This document shows positions 42,501 to 51,015 of a stretch of 64,000 bases of DNA, piece after piece. Source of the stretch: Rhynchopus sp. YZ270_cl-10. Its lineage: Eukaryota; Euglenozoa; Diplonemea; Diplonemida; Diplonemidae. The notes under the pieces were generated by a model. That model had not been told where the DNA came from. It saw only the letters and a list, made by a program, of their open reading frames with translations, and searched no databases. The stretch is from NCBI GenBank assembly GCA_964035575.1, contig OZ037901.1, positions 930,001 through 994,000 on the forward strand, given 5' to 3'. Position 1 is the stretch's first letter. Every line of letters starts with the position of its first letter. The position numbers were made by a program, and so were the translations under genes.

Positions 42501-43396
42501 AGGCAGCACGCGACAAGGAGAAAAACCTTGCCGAGGCACAACGTGCAGAACGAGCGAGCATGGACGCACAGCTTCAAAAGGAGCGGGAAAAGGCACGGGC
42601 AGAAGCACGCCAACACAATACTGAGCCAGAAACCGAAGAGGACAAGGAGTTCAGGAAGGAGGAGGAGGAGTACCACCGCAGACAGAACTCCAAGCGCTCT
42701 GGCACACAAGACAAAAAACGTGGGTCTTGGCGCCACCCTGAAAAGAAGACACATCCGGCACCAAACACCGCAAAACCCGAATCTAAGATCAGGAAGCCTG
42801 ACCCCAAGCCCCACACAACACCTCCCGTCGACACTACCCAAAACCCACCCCGCGCCACCAAGAAACCCACTCCGGAGGGGAACCCAAAGCCTTCGCACAC
42901 CAAGCCCAAGCACACCCCCGCCAACAGACGAGGCGAGCCAAAGACCACCCCACAGCCCACACCTACACCAGAACCAAAACCTACACCAGACCCGGTTCCT
43001 ACCAAGGAAATGCCGAAAGAGGAGGTGGAGGAGGAGGTGGAGGTAGAGGTGTCTGAGGACACATCCACGACGTCCGCCGCAGTGGACCTGCTTCTGTCGT
43101 ACGCTATAAAATACCAAGTGTTTGTTCTCGGTGTGTGCACCGTGGTAGTGTGTCTTCTGCTGTTCTGCTGCTGGCCAAGCTCGGGTGCTGTATCAGCCCC
43201 TCATGGGTCGCCGTTGACCCAGCCAACCGGGTGGACGCAGCAGCAACAGACCAGACCTGTTGCCGGGCCAATCACGCGAGGCAATGCGGAAGTACGGCAA
43301 AGACGTCCAGAACAGCAGCCAGTATACAACCCACCCAGGGATGGGGATGATTTCGACCTGTGCAACCATTTGTACCGGAGGGTCAAGGACGATTAG
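39542..43396 (+). CDS. Type I membrane protein with giant His/Glu/Pro repeat region
   Basis: A 1284-aa single-exon protein. Residues 1-22 (MRQGAVFTLLLALCVLPVYV) are a signal peptide. About 190-860 is a degenerate array of EEHPE, AEHPE and EQHPEQSEEHPE units, extremely rich in His, Glu and Pro. About 865-1045 is a charged helical region (EEK, QRE and AEAQ repeats) able to form a single alpha helix or coiled coil. About 1050-1175 is Pro/Lys/Thr-rich. VFVLGVCTVVVCLLLFCCW (about 1198-1216) is a transmembrane segment, followed by a ~65-residue basic tail. The extracellular part would be pH- and metal-responsive because of the His/Glu content, but its function is unknown. No family is recognised. 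Confidence 0.82.
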   Translation: MRQGAVFTLLLALCVLPVYVSSEEKKATGLHQFRDLHAGIRADLGRHNHNPVKEKTPLASETVEEKGNTNTETVATEQDIAVDEVAGGSADVTGGVDAGHSEGLTEGRPGEGVGGEVPEGHVGGEGEGEGEAGHTEVREESTEQAEGRVEEGEVGGHAEVHEGLAEERVEPEGQHVEVEVEGVKEQEGERGSAEGHPEHPEAGQPDQTRFEHAEAEHPEHPEEHLEHSGPGHSEEHPEAEHPEEVHPEHVGVEHPHVDVHSEEHPEGREVEHPEHSEEHPEEREAEQHPEQSEEHPEAEHPEQHPEEHPEEHEAEQHPEQSEEHPEAEHPEEHLEHSEGHPEGQPEAHPEHPAEHLEEHPEGREAEQHPEHLEEHLEEQAEAHPEHVEVEHPHVDVHSEEHPEGREHLEQSEEHPEEHEAEHPEHSEGHPEGQPEAHPEHPEAEHPEEHLEEHPEQSEEHPEAEHPEQHSEEHPEHVGVEHPHVDAHSEEHPEGREVEQHPEHPEEHLEHSEEHPEEREAEQHPEQSEEHPEAEHPEQHPEEHPEEHEAKQHPEQSEEHPEAEHPEEHLEQHREHPRDDSETELERPGEHLEEHPEDLDQSEEHPERPQEHPEGQDTEEHAEVEHPEEHPEDQHPEHFEHDAHSEEHPEEHEQHPEQSEEHPEQPAPEHSEEHPEEHEAEQHPEQSEEHPEQPAPEHVDQEEHFEPEVHTEEHPEREAEQHPEQSEEHLEEHPEAGHPEEHSEQPAPEHVDHPEPEAHPEHPEEHLEHDAHSEERSKAEPAEEHPGEHSGEPSGEHTEHTEQPAHSEEHSEKSEPEHVDHPEQHPDRTEEHEPEQQPEPEQPEAQPEPKQAEQREDDALKDELQKMREEMQMMKEAMAEKEKQRQRDEDERRRLLQEHEDEKRRLHEEHEDAKRRVAEEAQQAEVERQKQREEEREEERHREARQKEREAARAEAQREAQQAEQLDNERKAEAARLDAERQKEREAQAARDKEKNLAEAQRAERASMDAQLQKEREKARAEARQHNTEPETEEDKEFRKEEEEYHRRQNSKRSGTQDKKRGSWRHPEKKTHPAPNTAKPESKIRKPDPKPHTTPPVDTTQNPPRATKKPTPEGNPKPSHTKPKHTPANRRGEPKTTPQPTPTPEPKPTPDPVPTKEMPKEEVEEEVEVEVSEDTSTTSAAVDLLLSYAIKYQVFVLGVCTVVVCLLLFCCWPSSGAVSAPHGSPLTQPTGWTQQQQTRPVAGPITRGNAEVRQRRPEQQPVYNPPRDGDDFDLCNHLYRRVKDD

Positions 43397-44110
43397 AAGA
43401 GAGAAAAACGTATAGCAACGGGGGATAGGGGGGAAAGTTACCGCTATATTATCTTTTTGGTACAGCCGGTTATGTATCACGAGAGGGCTTTGTATTTCAA
43501 CTCTACTTTTTTTTATTTTTTGTGAACAATAGGGAGGGGTGGGGGGTTTCTTCTCGGGTTCCGGTTTTGTACTACAACTATATTTCCCCCCCCAACGTTG
43601 GGGGAATCTGACGACATTTTTTTCACCTTTTTTTACGTATTCCATAGGGTCCTTTTGAAGCGGTGCCATCTATATGTCTAGAGACATTCTGTTAACACCT
43701 TCTACCTTCACTTCAAAAACCCTCCACAACAAAGAACTGCAAAAACGTCCCCTCTTTGGGAAAAATCTTTTTTTTTTGGGGCAGATTTACGGGCAAAACA
43801 AAAAATATACAACCACTACCAAAATGCAAAACAAACCACCCCTTTTTTTTACACCATTCCCCACCATTTCAACCACGTCATCGTACGTGCCAAAATTACG
43901 AACTCCGGCTGGGGAAATGACATCATCCCTGACAACAAACTTGTAGAAGCCAGCGCAGCTGATGCTGTGCGATAACGAATATGATAAGGTGACTAAGCAC
44001 GAGAGGCTTAGGTTCATCTTATAAACTTTTCTTTCAATCCCACCCCCCCTCCTCCACCTCCTCCATCTCCTCCTCCTTCCAGCTTCATCATCAAACCCGC
44101 CCCCCTCACA
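43397..44110. other. Spacer with hairpin module before the ankyrin gene
   Basis: An ACGAGAGGGCTTTG module lies at about 43470-43515. The full hairpin module with its upstream arm is at 43951-44035, followed by a CT-rich tract and CAG (about 44092) just before the start codon. Confidence 0.6.
43951..44035 (+). repeat. CTAAGC hairpin module, best copy
   Basis: It has an upstream arm (CAGCTGATGCTGTGCGATAA), then GGTGACTAAGC-ACGAGAG-GCTTAG (6-bp stem, 7-nt loop), then TTCATCTTATAAAC and a pyrimidine tract. The upstream arm recurs at about 34248 and 28600 and, weakly, 60307. Confidence 0.85.
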
Positions 44111-44767
44111 ATGAGCGAAGGTATCCCCCTCTGGCATGCTGCCGCTACTGGAGATGTAGAACGGGTTCGCGAGCTGCTCTGCTGTGGGGTGGACCCTGAC
44201 CGGCCTCATGAGGGGCAGACACCGTTGACGTTCGCTGCTGCCAACGGGCGTGCTGACGTCGCACGCCTGCTCATTGCAAACGGCGTGGATGTAATGAGCT
44301 GCGACTCCTTCCGCATGACGCCCCTCCACTGGGCAGTCCGCAACTCCCACCTCGACGTCTCGGAAGTCCTCCTCGAGCACGGTGCACGCACCAACTCCCA
44401 GTCCCTCCTCTACGGCGAAACACCCTGCGACATCGCCAAGGTACGCGGTGACTACCGTATGTGCCGTCTCGTAGTGTGGGGCAACCGTACCGGGAAGGTC
44501 ACCACCACGAAGGAGAAGGAAGAGAAGGAGAAGGAGACCCCACCAAGCACGCCCGTAGAGGCAAATGAAACGGCTGCAGAAGAGAGGCGGGCGAGTGCAG
44601 ACGCAGCGGCGATCAGAGTGGATTCCATGAGGGGGTGTGTGGTGGATGGGGGTGGTGAGGTGGAGACGCCGTCGTCACCAGTGCCGCCTATTCCAGAGAG
44701 GAAGCGTGTCCCACCTCCACCCGAAGCAGTGCCGACCAGACCAAAAACACCACCTCGTATGGGGTGA
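44111..44767 (+). CDS. Small ankyrin-repeat protein
   Basis: A 218-aa single-exon protein. Three to four ankyrin repeats span residues 1-125 (IPLWHAAATGDVERVRELL; GQTPLTFAAANGRADVARLL; FRMTPLHWAVRNSHLDVSEV; GETPCDIAKVRGDYRM). The rest is a charged, Pro-rich disordered tail ending PTRPKTPPRMG. The first repeat starts at residue 5, so the frame appears complete. It probably acts as a protein-binding adaptor with unknown partner. It is not close to the 15912 ankyrin protein in sequence. A hairpin module and CAG site lie directly upstream. Confidence 0.85.
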   Translation: MSEGIPLWHAAATGDVERVRELLCCGVDPDRPHEGQTPLTFAAANGRADVARLLIANGVDVMSCDSFRMTPLHWAVRNSHLDVSEVLLEHGARTNSQSLLYGETPCDIAKVRGDYRMCRLVVWGNRTGKVTTTKEKEEKEKETPPSTPVEANETAAEERRASADAAAIRVDSMRGCVVDGGGEVETPSSPVPPIPERKRVPPPPEAVPTRPKTPPRMG

Positions 44768-45460
44768 GAAAAGAAAGGGAAAAAAGGGGGGGTTTATTAT
44801 GGGGGTGATGGGGGCGGGGGGGGAGGAGTGGGGATCTTAGGGGGGGGCGTTCTGTTTGTCCGCAAGGTTGAATAGGATGGAGTTGAGGGGATATAGTTAT
44901 TTTTTTTTGCTCAGATGGTGTGGAGTCACCCTCCTCCGGACTCACTCCAAGGCCAAGACCTTCACAGGGTTTCTGGAGGAAGTGCCACGAAAAGACCCCC
45001 GGATGCAGTTTTGGGTCCCACGACCATTTGGTTTTTATGTTTTTATGTTTTTTTTCTCTTCAACTTGTTGTTTTACACATAAGGCGATGATCTCTTAGAG
45101 GGGGTGTGTGGTTTCCATCACTTCCCCCCCGCGCTCTTCGGTTGCTGGGATATTAAAAAGAACGGTAAATTTTATGTCTGTTGATTCTGCTTTTCATTAA
45201 CCACCGTGAACACTATTTGTATCAGTCACACTTTTTGATGACGCTCTTTGTTATTTTTTTTTCAAAAAGAATGCCGCATTCTTCTCTACCGACACACCAT
45301 ACACAATAATGTTATATATCCTTTAAGCACCACACGGTGTGACAAACGTTTATTGGTTTTTGTCGTGCTACACTCCAACCCCCACAGAGACGAAACACAC
45401 ATACACATCTTTTCTTTTCTTGGCAAGCAAAGGGAGACACAGCACACACACACGCGGAAC
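44768..45460. other. Intergenic spacer with SINE-like fragment
   Basis: The segment 44944-45030 shares CCTTCACAGGGTTTC, GGAGGAAGTGCCAC and CCCCCGGATGCA with the SINE-like insert near 8400. The rest is unremarkable. Confidence 0.5.
44944..45030. repeat. Fragment related to the 8.1-8.5 kb SINE-like repeat
   Basis: Co-linear with 8392-8504 but lacking the 30-40 bp around the B-box-like motif; it ends in GTCCCACGACC rather than GAACCCACGAC. Confidence 0.6.
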
Positions 45461-46435
45461 ATGGTATGCAAATCATTTCAACACCCTACCCCACCGTCCC
45501 CATACACCATCGTCTCAGTCACGCAAATACTTCAAAGTCCTCTATGACTTCTCTTCGCAAGGCGATGCCGAGCTGACAGTCGCTGCAGGGACGTACGTTG
45601 TGGCAGGTATGCATACACCCCGCCTTTTCTCTGAACGGTGAGGCGTTTGCACTTTTCCTCTTTTTTACCCACTTTTTTTTGCACCCCCACAGTCGTCCAG
45701 CAACCTGAAGAAGGCGAGGGCTGGTTGCAGGTCCAGGTTCTGACGGAGCCCCTGAAGGAGGGGTACGTGCCGGTGGACTATTTGGAGGCTGTCTCTGAGA
45801 CGGAGGCGGCAGAGAGCGGTGCCGCACTCCACACTGAGTCTGCGAGCGAGGCCGGCGCGTCTGCGCCGGGAGCACTGCAGCTCAATGGCTCTGCCTCGTC
45901 GCTTACACTCAACCACGGCCAGACACAGCCCCAGCGTGCACCAGCACTGCCCGACACCCACACCCACACGCAGCAGTCCTCTGCGCTCTTCGTATCAGAA
46001 GACGAATCGGTCACTATCAACACACGCATCTCAACGGTCGCCCCTGCCACCCTGCAGACTGATATGGGACCTTCCATGCTCTCATCCCTGCATGCCAGCA
46101 CACCAACAGCAGAGATGAAGCCCCCGAGAGACACCGTCTCCTCCCAGGCGCACAGCCATACAGGTGGCATTGTGGAGTCCTTCATGAAGAACGAGGTCTA
46201 CTTCCGGTCCCTGATGAAGCAGAGGCAGGAGACCTTCCTGCGGCTGGACTCGTGCATCTCGGACACCGCGCAAGAGATCTCCTCCTGCAAGGCGAAGAAC
46301 TCACTGCTCGCAAAGAAGATCCGCGAGCTGGACAACATGATCGAAGAGGACCGTGCAAAGTGGCGTGGGCGCATCGATGAAGAAAAACGTCTCCTCTCAT
46401 CGCAGGCGAGCGGTGCGTTGAAAAGGGAGGGATGA
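45461..46435 (+). CDS. SH3-domain protein with C-terminal coiled coil
   Basis: Exons 45461-45463 (the ATG alone), 45519-45606 and 45693-46435 join in phase to 277 aa. The SH3 domain (residues about 4-60) shows KVLYDFSSQGDAELTVAAGT (the ALYDF and EL.. blocks), then GWLQVQV and GYVPVDYLE (the G-W and GYxPxxY blocks). SH3 domains bind Pro-rich ligands, often in actin or membrane traffic. The middle is Ser/Ala/Thr-rich and disordered. About 190-270 is a helical coiled coil (EISSCKAKNSLLAKKIRELD). Intron 1 splits the gene right after the start codon (GTATGC donor). Intron 2 (GTATGC) carries a GAGGCGTTTGCAC fragment of the dispersed GTGCCTGC module. Ligand unknown. Confidence 0.8.
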
Positions 46436-47397
46436 AAAAAGGGTAGGGCCGTAGATTCTTTGGTATTCCTGACGAAGTAAAAAAAAATAGTCGGTAGAGG
46501 GAGAGGGGGGGGGATGAGACGAGAACCAGAGAGCCCCCTTTTTTTTTTGAAAAGTGTCATGTGTCGTTTCCTTCTTGTAGTTGTTTGATGTGTTGACGCT
46601 TCTACACTATCTATCACCTGTTGGGTGGTGGTGCTGCGGAAGCGCGGTGGGGTGAGTGAACGATGTGATACTTTCCAGAATGAAAATATGAAAGCAATTT
46701 TATAGGGTCTACCTCGTGAAGGTGGTGTGAAACAATAAGCAATCTTTTTTGGTACTTGTGCTTTCATCCGGCTGACATCGTACGTGGGTCAGCGAGAGGT
46801 GCCTGCATCAATAACTTCACTTTTTTGAGAACAATGAGCATAACGTCGGGTTGTTGCTTTCATCTTTTTTTTTGTAAATTAAACGCCTCTTTTTTTGCCT
46901 TCTTTAGTTGTGCTTTGCGTTCGATTAATAAATGGGTAACTCGGAGTTACTAGAACAACCTTATTTTTTTCCTTTTAGAGTAAACCGGGGTGGGGTGAGT
47001 GGGTATATTTTTTAACAAGTTTTTTTTTTTTAGTAGATTCCTTTTCCGCTCCCTTCCCCACAAATTGAAAGATAGTGTGTATTTGACCATACTGCCCCCT
47101 CCCTTTGTTGTGCAGCCTTCTGCGCGTTTTGCCAAAATACAAAAAACTGCAAAACTACACAAAAAAAAAGGGGGGGCAATTCCTTCAACACACACACCTC
47201 TGCATAAAATTGATAAAAAATAAAAGTACCAGCAATCTCCTCCCCGTATTCATTTTTTTTTTTCAGATGTAAACCTCGAAATGGATGCAGGACTGTATGA
47301 TTGGGGGTCCACCCGGTAAAGCCAGTCATGCACCAAGGTGCATCACCCCCTCTCACACTCTCCCACACACAGCCCAACACAAAAACACACCACCAAA
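46436..47397. other. Spacer with a MITE and short repeats
   Basis: Holds the second MITE (46551-46676), a GTGGGTCAGCGAGAGGTG module (46757-46830) and a GAAATGGATGCAGGACTG repeat (47267-47320). No gene seen. Confidence 0.6.
46551..46676. mobile_element. MITE with inverted terminal repeats, copy 2
   Basis: The reverse-orientation relative of 29151-29267; about 126 bp, with terminal AAAGTGTCATGTGTCG and, inverted, AAAGTATCACATCG. Confidence 0.75.
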
Positions 47398-48057
47398 ATG
47401 GCCATCAAGCTGACCTACTTCGACATTGAGGGTGCTGCCGAGCCTGTCCGTCTGGCCCTCACCCTCACTGAGACGAGCTTCGAAGACGACCGTGTGAAGT
47501 TCGAGAACTGGCCTGCCCTGAAGGCAACAACGAAGTACGGCCAGCTCCCTGTGATGAAGATTGGTGAGGACACCGTTGTGCAGAGCGGTGCGATGCTGCG
47601 CCACATCGGACGCAACTACGGTGGTGGCAAGCTGTACCCCTCTGAGCCGAAGGCCGTGCTTGAGACAGAGGAGGTGCTTGGGCTCATTGAGGACTTCAAC
47701 AGGGCATGGACACCGTGCCTGTACATCGGCATGAGGCCTGCCGCCTTCGGGTACCCTGAGGACTTCACCAAGACTGACGCCGGAAAGGCGACCATGAAGG
47801 CCCTGCGTGAGAGCTTCCTGAAGGAGACACTCCCCACCTACATGAAGCACTTCACCGCGCAGATCGGCTCCAGGAAGTTCCTTCTTGGGGACGAGCCCAC
47901 CGTTGCGGACTGCCTTCTCTTCCCCAACCTCCGCAAGTTCCAGCGTGGGTTCATTGACCACGTCCCTGCCGACTCGCTTGACCAGTACACTGAGATCGCT
48001 GCCTACATCCAGCGTGTCAAGGACATCCCTGCCATTGCGAAGTGGTACTCCAAGTAG
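47398..48057 (+). CDS. Glutathione S-transferase (sigma-like)
   Basis: A 219-aa protein, the normal cytosolic GST length. The thioredoxin-like N-terminal domain opens KLTYFDIEGAAEPVRLAL, with Tyr7 in the place of the catalytic tyrosine of sigma/mu/alpha/pi classes. YGQLPVMKIGED (about 51-62) carries the cis-Pro, and VVQSGAMLRHIGRNYG (about 63-78) gives the glutathione-binding Q-S/G pair. The C-terminal helical domain includes FLLGDEPTVADCLLFPNL (about 161-178), the N-capping box conserved in GSTs. It conjugates glutathione to electrophiles in the cytosol. Start chosen at MAIKL because upstream residues are low-complexity and the catalytic Tyr then sits at position 7. No intron. Confidence 0.93.
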   Translation: MAIKLTYFDIEGAAEPVRLALTLTETSFEDDRVKFENWPALKATTKYGQLPVMKIGEDTVVQSGAMLRHIGRNYGGGKLYPSEPKAVLETEEVLGLIEDFNRAWTPCLYIGMRPAAFGYPEDFTKTDAGKATMKALRESFLKETLPTYMKHFTAQIGSRKFLLGDEPTVADCLLFPNLRKFQRGFIDHVPADSLDQYTEIAAYIQRVKDIPAIAKWYSK

Positions 48058-49026
48058 AAGGAGGCAAGACACTTTGTGGATAAGAAGACTGTGTGGTGTG
48101 TGTGATTCCAAGAGCAATGCACACAAGACGTATTGGAACACAGCTTGTGTCTACACTATGATTTCAGTTCTTTTTTCTTCAAAAAGAAATATTTACCCTA
48201 TTCTTGTGTCGGGCATCATTGATGCCTGATCTTTTGTTTAAAAGGTGACTAAGCACGAGAGGCTTAGGGTCATCTTATAAACTTTTCTTTGTTTCCTGTT
48301 AGTCTGAATGTCCTCATGTGTGGAGAACAAGTCATTCTTTCACGTTATGCCTCTTAGTTTTTCCCTGCTTTTTCTTACTTCGACCACTAACTCGGGTTTG
48401 GTTATTTTTGTGCTTTCATCCTGGGCTGGCATCGTATGTGGGTCAGTCGGAGGTGCCTGCATCAAGAACCACCATTTTATTTGCGCTTTCATGCTCTCTA
48501 GTTTCAAACAATTGGCAATCAAGGTGACTCAGCACTCAAGGCTTTAGGTTCATCTGAACCAACTTTCCTGCTTTTCATAAGGTTTCACTTTCATTTGCCA
48601 CTCTCAACATGTGTGCTCCAAAGACATTGCGACAGGTAGTATTCCGTGGGAACATTCCGTAAGTGTTACCACGTGAGGCTGTCAATATTTTCTCTGTCTT
48701 TTTTTACCCTGGACACTTTCTTTTTGCACAACAACAAAGGGAACAGTGGAATACATACGCTGACACATTGTACAGGGGGGAGGTTCTTTTATCTACAACA
48801 CCCCTCAACTCCCTTTGCCCTCTCCTTCTCCCTCTTCTTCTCCTTCACACTAAGTCTGATCGCCTATCCAACAGGCACGAGAGCAAGAAGTAGTCAATCT
48901 ATCGACATCCCTTTCGTCTAGCTCCTCTCCTCGGGAGGTGCGTTTACCTTTTTTTTCTTTTTGCACCATCGCACTTCTCGTTACTCACCTACCACTCCTA
49001 TTCAGAAACACACAACTAAAATAAAA
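48058..49026. other. Spacer with three stacked modules and possible small exons
   Basis: Modules occur at 48240-48300 (hairpin), 48405-48480 (GTGGGTCAGTCGGAGGTG type) and 48518-48575 (degenerate hairpin). Short coding-like stretches follow: ATGTGTGCTCCAAAGACATTG at 48609, EQWNTYADTLYR near 48743-48775, and more before 48890. They may be exons of one tiny protein, but I could not find junctions that fit the usual donor. Confidence 0.4.
48609..48893 (+). CDS. Possible very small multi-exon protein
   Basis: MCAPKTLRQVVFRGNIP (48609-48659) is followed by a GTAAGT, then a CAAAG acceptor and EQWNTYADTLYR, then a CAACAG acceptor and HESKK with a stop. Joined, this would be a protein of about 34 residues, but the second donor is not GT. 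The segments sit in higher-GC patches, which favours coding. This is a weak call and no family is recognised. Confidence 0.22.
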
Positions 49027-50580
49027 ATGGAGGACTTACAGTCCTCCCTGCAGCAGCAGTATGCGCACAAAACAAAGCGCCTTTCGAAGCACCCCAGCTG
49101 GGAGACCGCGCTCCGCACATGGAAGGTGCGGCGGCAGGTGAAGAAGTACCGTACAGCGACACGTAAGGTATGCACACCCCCTTTCTCTTCCACCTCTGCT
49201 TTTTGCCATCGTGCCTTTTTGTGGGTCAGTGGGAGGTGCCTGCATCAACAGCTACTGTTTTTTTTTTAACCTTCTGAACAACCCTCACTCGCTCACATGA
49301 AAAGTGTTCTGCATGGAAGCATATTGGCATACCGTTTCTGTACAAAAAAAAAATTCATTACAGAACCTCGGGCAGACCCAGGAGATGGTAACACTGTACC
49401 GACAATGCAGGGCGAAGCTTGCGGAGCAGGTTCGCAACAACCCGCTGCTTCACGCAGAGATGCACACGAAGCAGGAGCACAGCTTCATCGCACCGTCCGA
49501 CTCTGCGGCCGCACCTGCCGTACAGTTCAAATGGCAGGACACTGATATGATGGGGGGCGAGGTCTTCGTGCCGGAGATCGTGAAAGAAGGGCTTGCAGAG
49601 AAGGGGCCCCTAGAACGATCCGGCGACCGACGCCAGAAGCTTCTCGAGGAACAACGCAACCGACACAAAAGCGACGCCACGAAACGTCTGGAGGAACGTG
49701 AGGTTGCGACCGCGACACTCCTGGAACGCGATGAGGAGGACATCATGGAGCATGTATGTTGCTGTTGTTGTTGTTTTTTATGGGAGGTAATTGGTGCGAT
49801 CGGAACCCAAATTCCCCTGTACTTCGATGTTTTTCTTCATAACGACTGTGCACCTGCTTACAGTTTCCCTGTTAGCAGCTCCTAAACGCAACACTCCGGG
49901 GTTCGATAACCCGCGGTGTGTCAGTGCCTGCGTCCCAGAGGCGTTTGCACTATCAACTTCACTTTTCTTAGAATTTTTTCCCCAAGAAAATTAATGGATT
50001 TGGCGAGTTTTGTCGAAAAACAATGCATCCCTCTACAGGACTATTCTTCATACCAAGAGAAGCTCAAACAGCAGCAGAAAGAAGCAGAGCTTAAGAAAGA
50101 GGAGCTTCAAAAAATCACCGTTTCGAAGGATCAGGTATGTTCCATATTTCCCTCCCCCCCTCCCCAGTGTTGGCAGAGTACGTGTACGTTGTACTTTTTG
50201 TACTTTGTACTTTTGTACTTTTTGACGTACTTTTTGGCGCCCAAATCCGTACTTTATGACCCTATATTTTACCCTGGGAATTCGACACAAGAAGTCCGTT
50301 TTGGCTGACCGCTGTGAAGCTGACCCGCATCCCCCCTCACTCGTGCCAGTGCGAGGTAAAATTCTCCGATATGGGGTTCGTCACTTGTGCACGTCGGCAC
50401 AATATGGGACCTGTGAACATTCACCGCGCCACCTCGCTGTACAAAAAACTGAGGGTGAACAGGGAGGAGTGCTGGTGGGGGGCGGAGAATCCGGAGGGGG
50501 AGAACGAACCACCGACGAAGCGGAGTAAGAAGACTGATGACGCGCCCGTAAGCGAGATTGACTTTACTACCATTCTGTGA
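49027..50580 (+). CDS. Unknown basic coiled-coil protein, four exons
   Basis: Exons 49027-49167, 49364-49753, 50039-50134 and 50350-50580 join in phase to about 285 aa. The N-terminal 47 residues are basic (KTKRLSKHPSWETALRTWKV). Exon 2 has helical segments and an acidic-basic region with RRQKLLEEQRNRHKSDATKR. Exon 3 is Lys/Gln/Glu coiled coil. Exon 4 has Cys/His residues (CEVKFSDMGFVTCARRHNMG) and a PPTKRSKK nuclear-localisation-like stretch. A phase-compatible earlier acceptor for exon 4 exists at about 50320. Donors are GTATGC, GTATGT and GTATGT. Intron 2 contains a full GTGCCTGCGTCCCAGAGGCG module. A nuclear, RNA-linked protein is a guess only. Confidence 0.6.
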
Positions 50581-51015
50581 ACCCCATCACCCCATCCCTT
50601 TTCCCCCTCCCAACTGTTCGAGGTGTAGTCATCTACACGTACCCCCTACTGTATCCCGACTTTGTTGGACCACACGTGATCACACGTGACCGACAGGAAA
50701 CACCATCTCCCATTGCTTCTTGACTCCGAGGCGTCGCTGTTCGAGAACCAGGTGCCGCTGTCTGTGAACCTGCGAGACCGCGCACATTCTTGAGAAGCCG
50801 TTTACAGCTTTGTGCCGTACTATGCCAACACTGCCATCAAACCTTTTTTTTTTGCCCCCACACTGGTACACCAGCTGCACATACCCGGCCACAAACCCAG
50901 ATGTACTTTTTGTGTATTTTTTGTACTTTTTACGTACTTTTTGTACTATTGTACTATTGTACTTTTTACGTACTTTTTGAAATTGGACACGTACTCTGCC
51001 AACACTGCCCCTCCC
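50150..51015. repeat. GTACTTTTT arrays and CGTACTCTGCCAACACTG motifs
   Basis: Runs of GTACTTTTT-type units lie at about 50187-50240 and 50903-50985. The 18-bp motif CGTACTCTGCCAACACTG occurs inverted at about 50161-50178 and direct at about 50990-51008, with a close variant at about 50817-50835. A lone TGACGTACTTTTTG occurs again near 57070. Confidence 0.7.

Noticed and set aside
41187-43117. Long minus-strand frames (467 and 473 codons) opposite the His/Glu/Pro protein
   Set aside because: Translation is Leu/Phe/Val or Gln/Ala/Pro low complexity created by the repeat codons, with no start context or domain.
49895-49925. T-arm-like sequence GGGGTTCGATAACCC
   Set aside because: It lies inside an intron and no cloverleaf can be built upstream; the stem has a mismatch.
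49916-50134. Exon 3 of the 49027 gene starting at the module's own AG or at ATG 49994
   Set aside because: Those acceptors break phase with exon 2; the CTACAG at 50038 keeps phase and continues the coiled coil.
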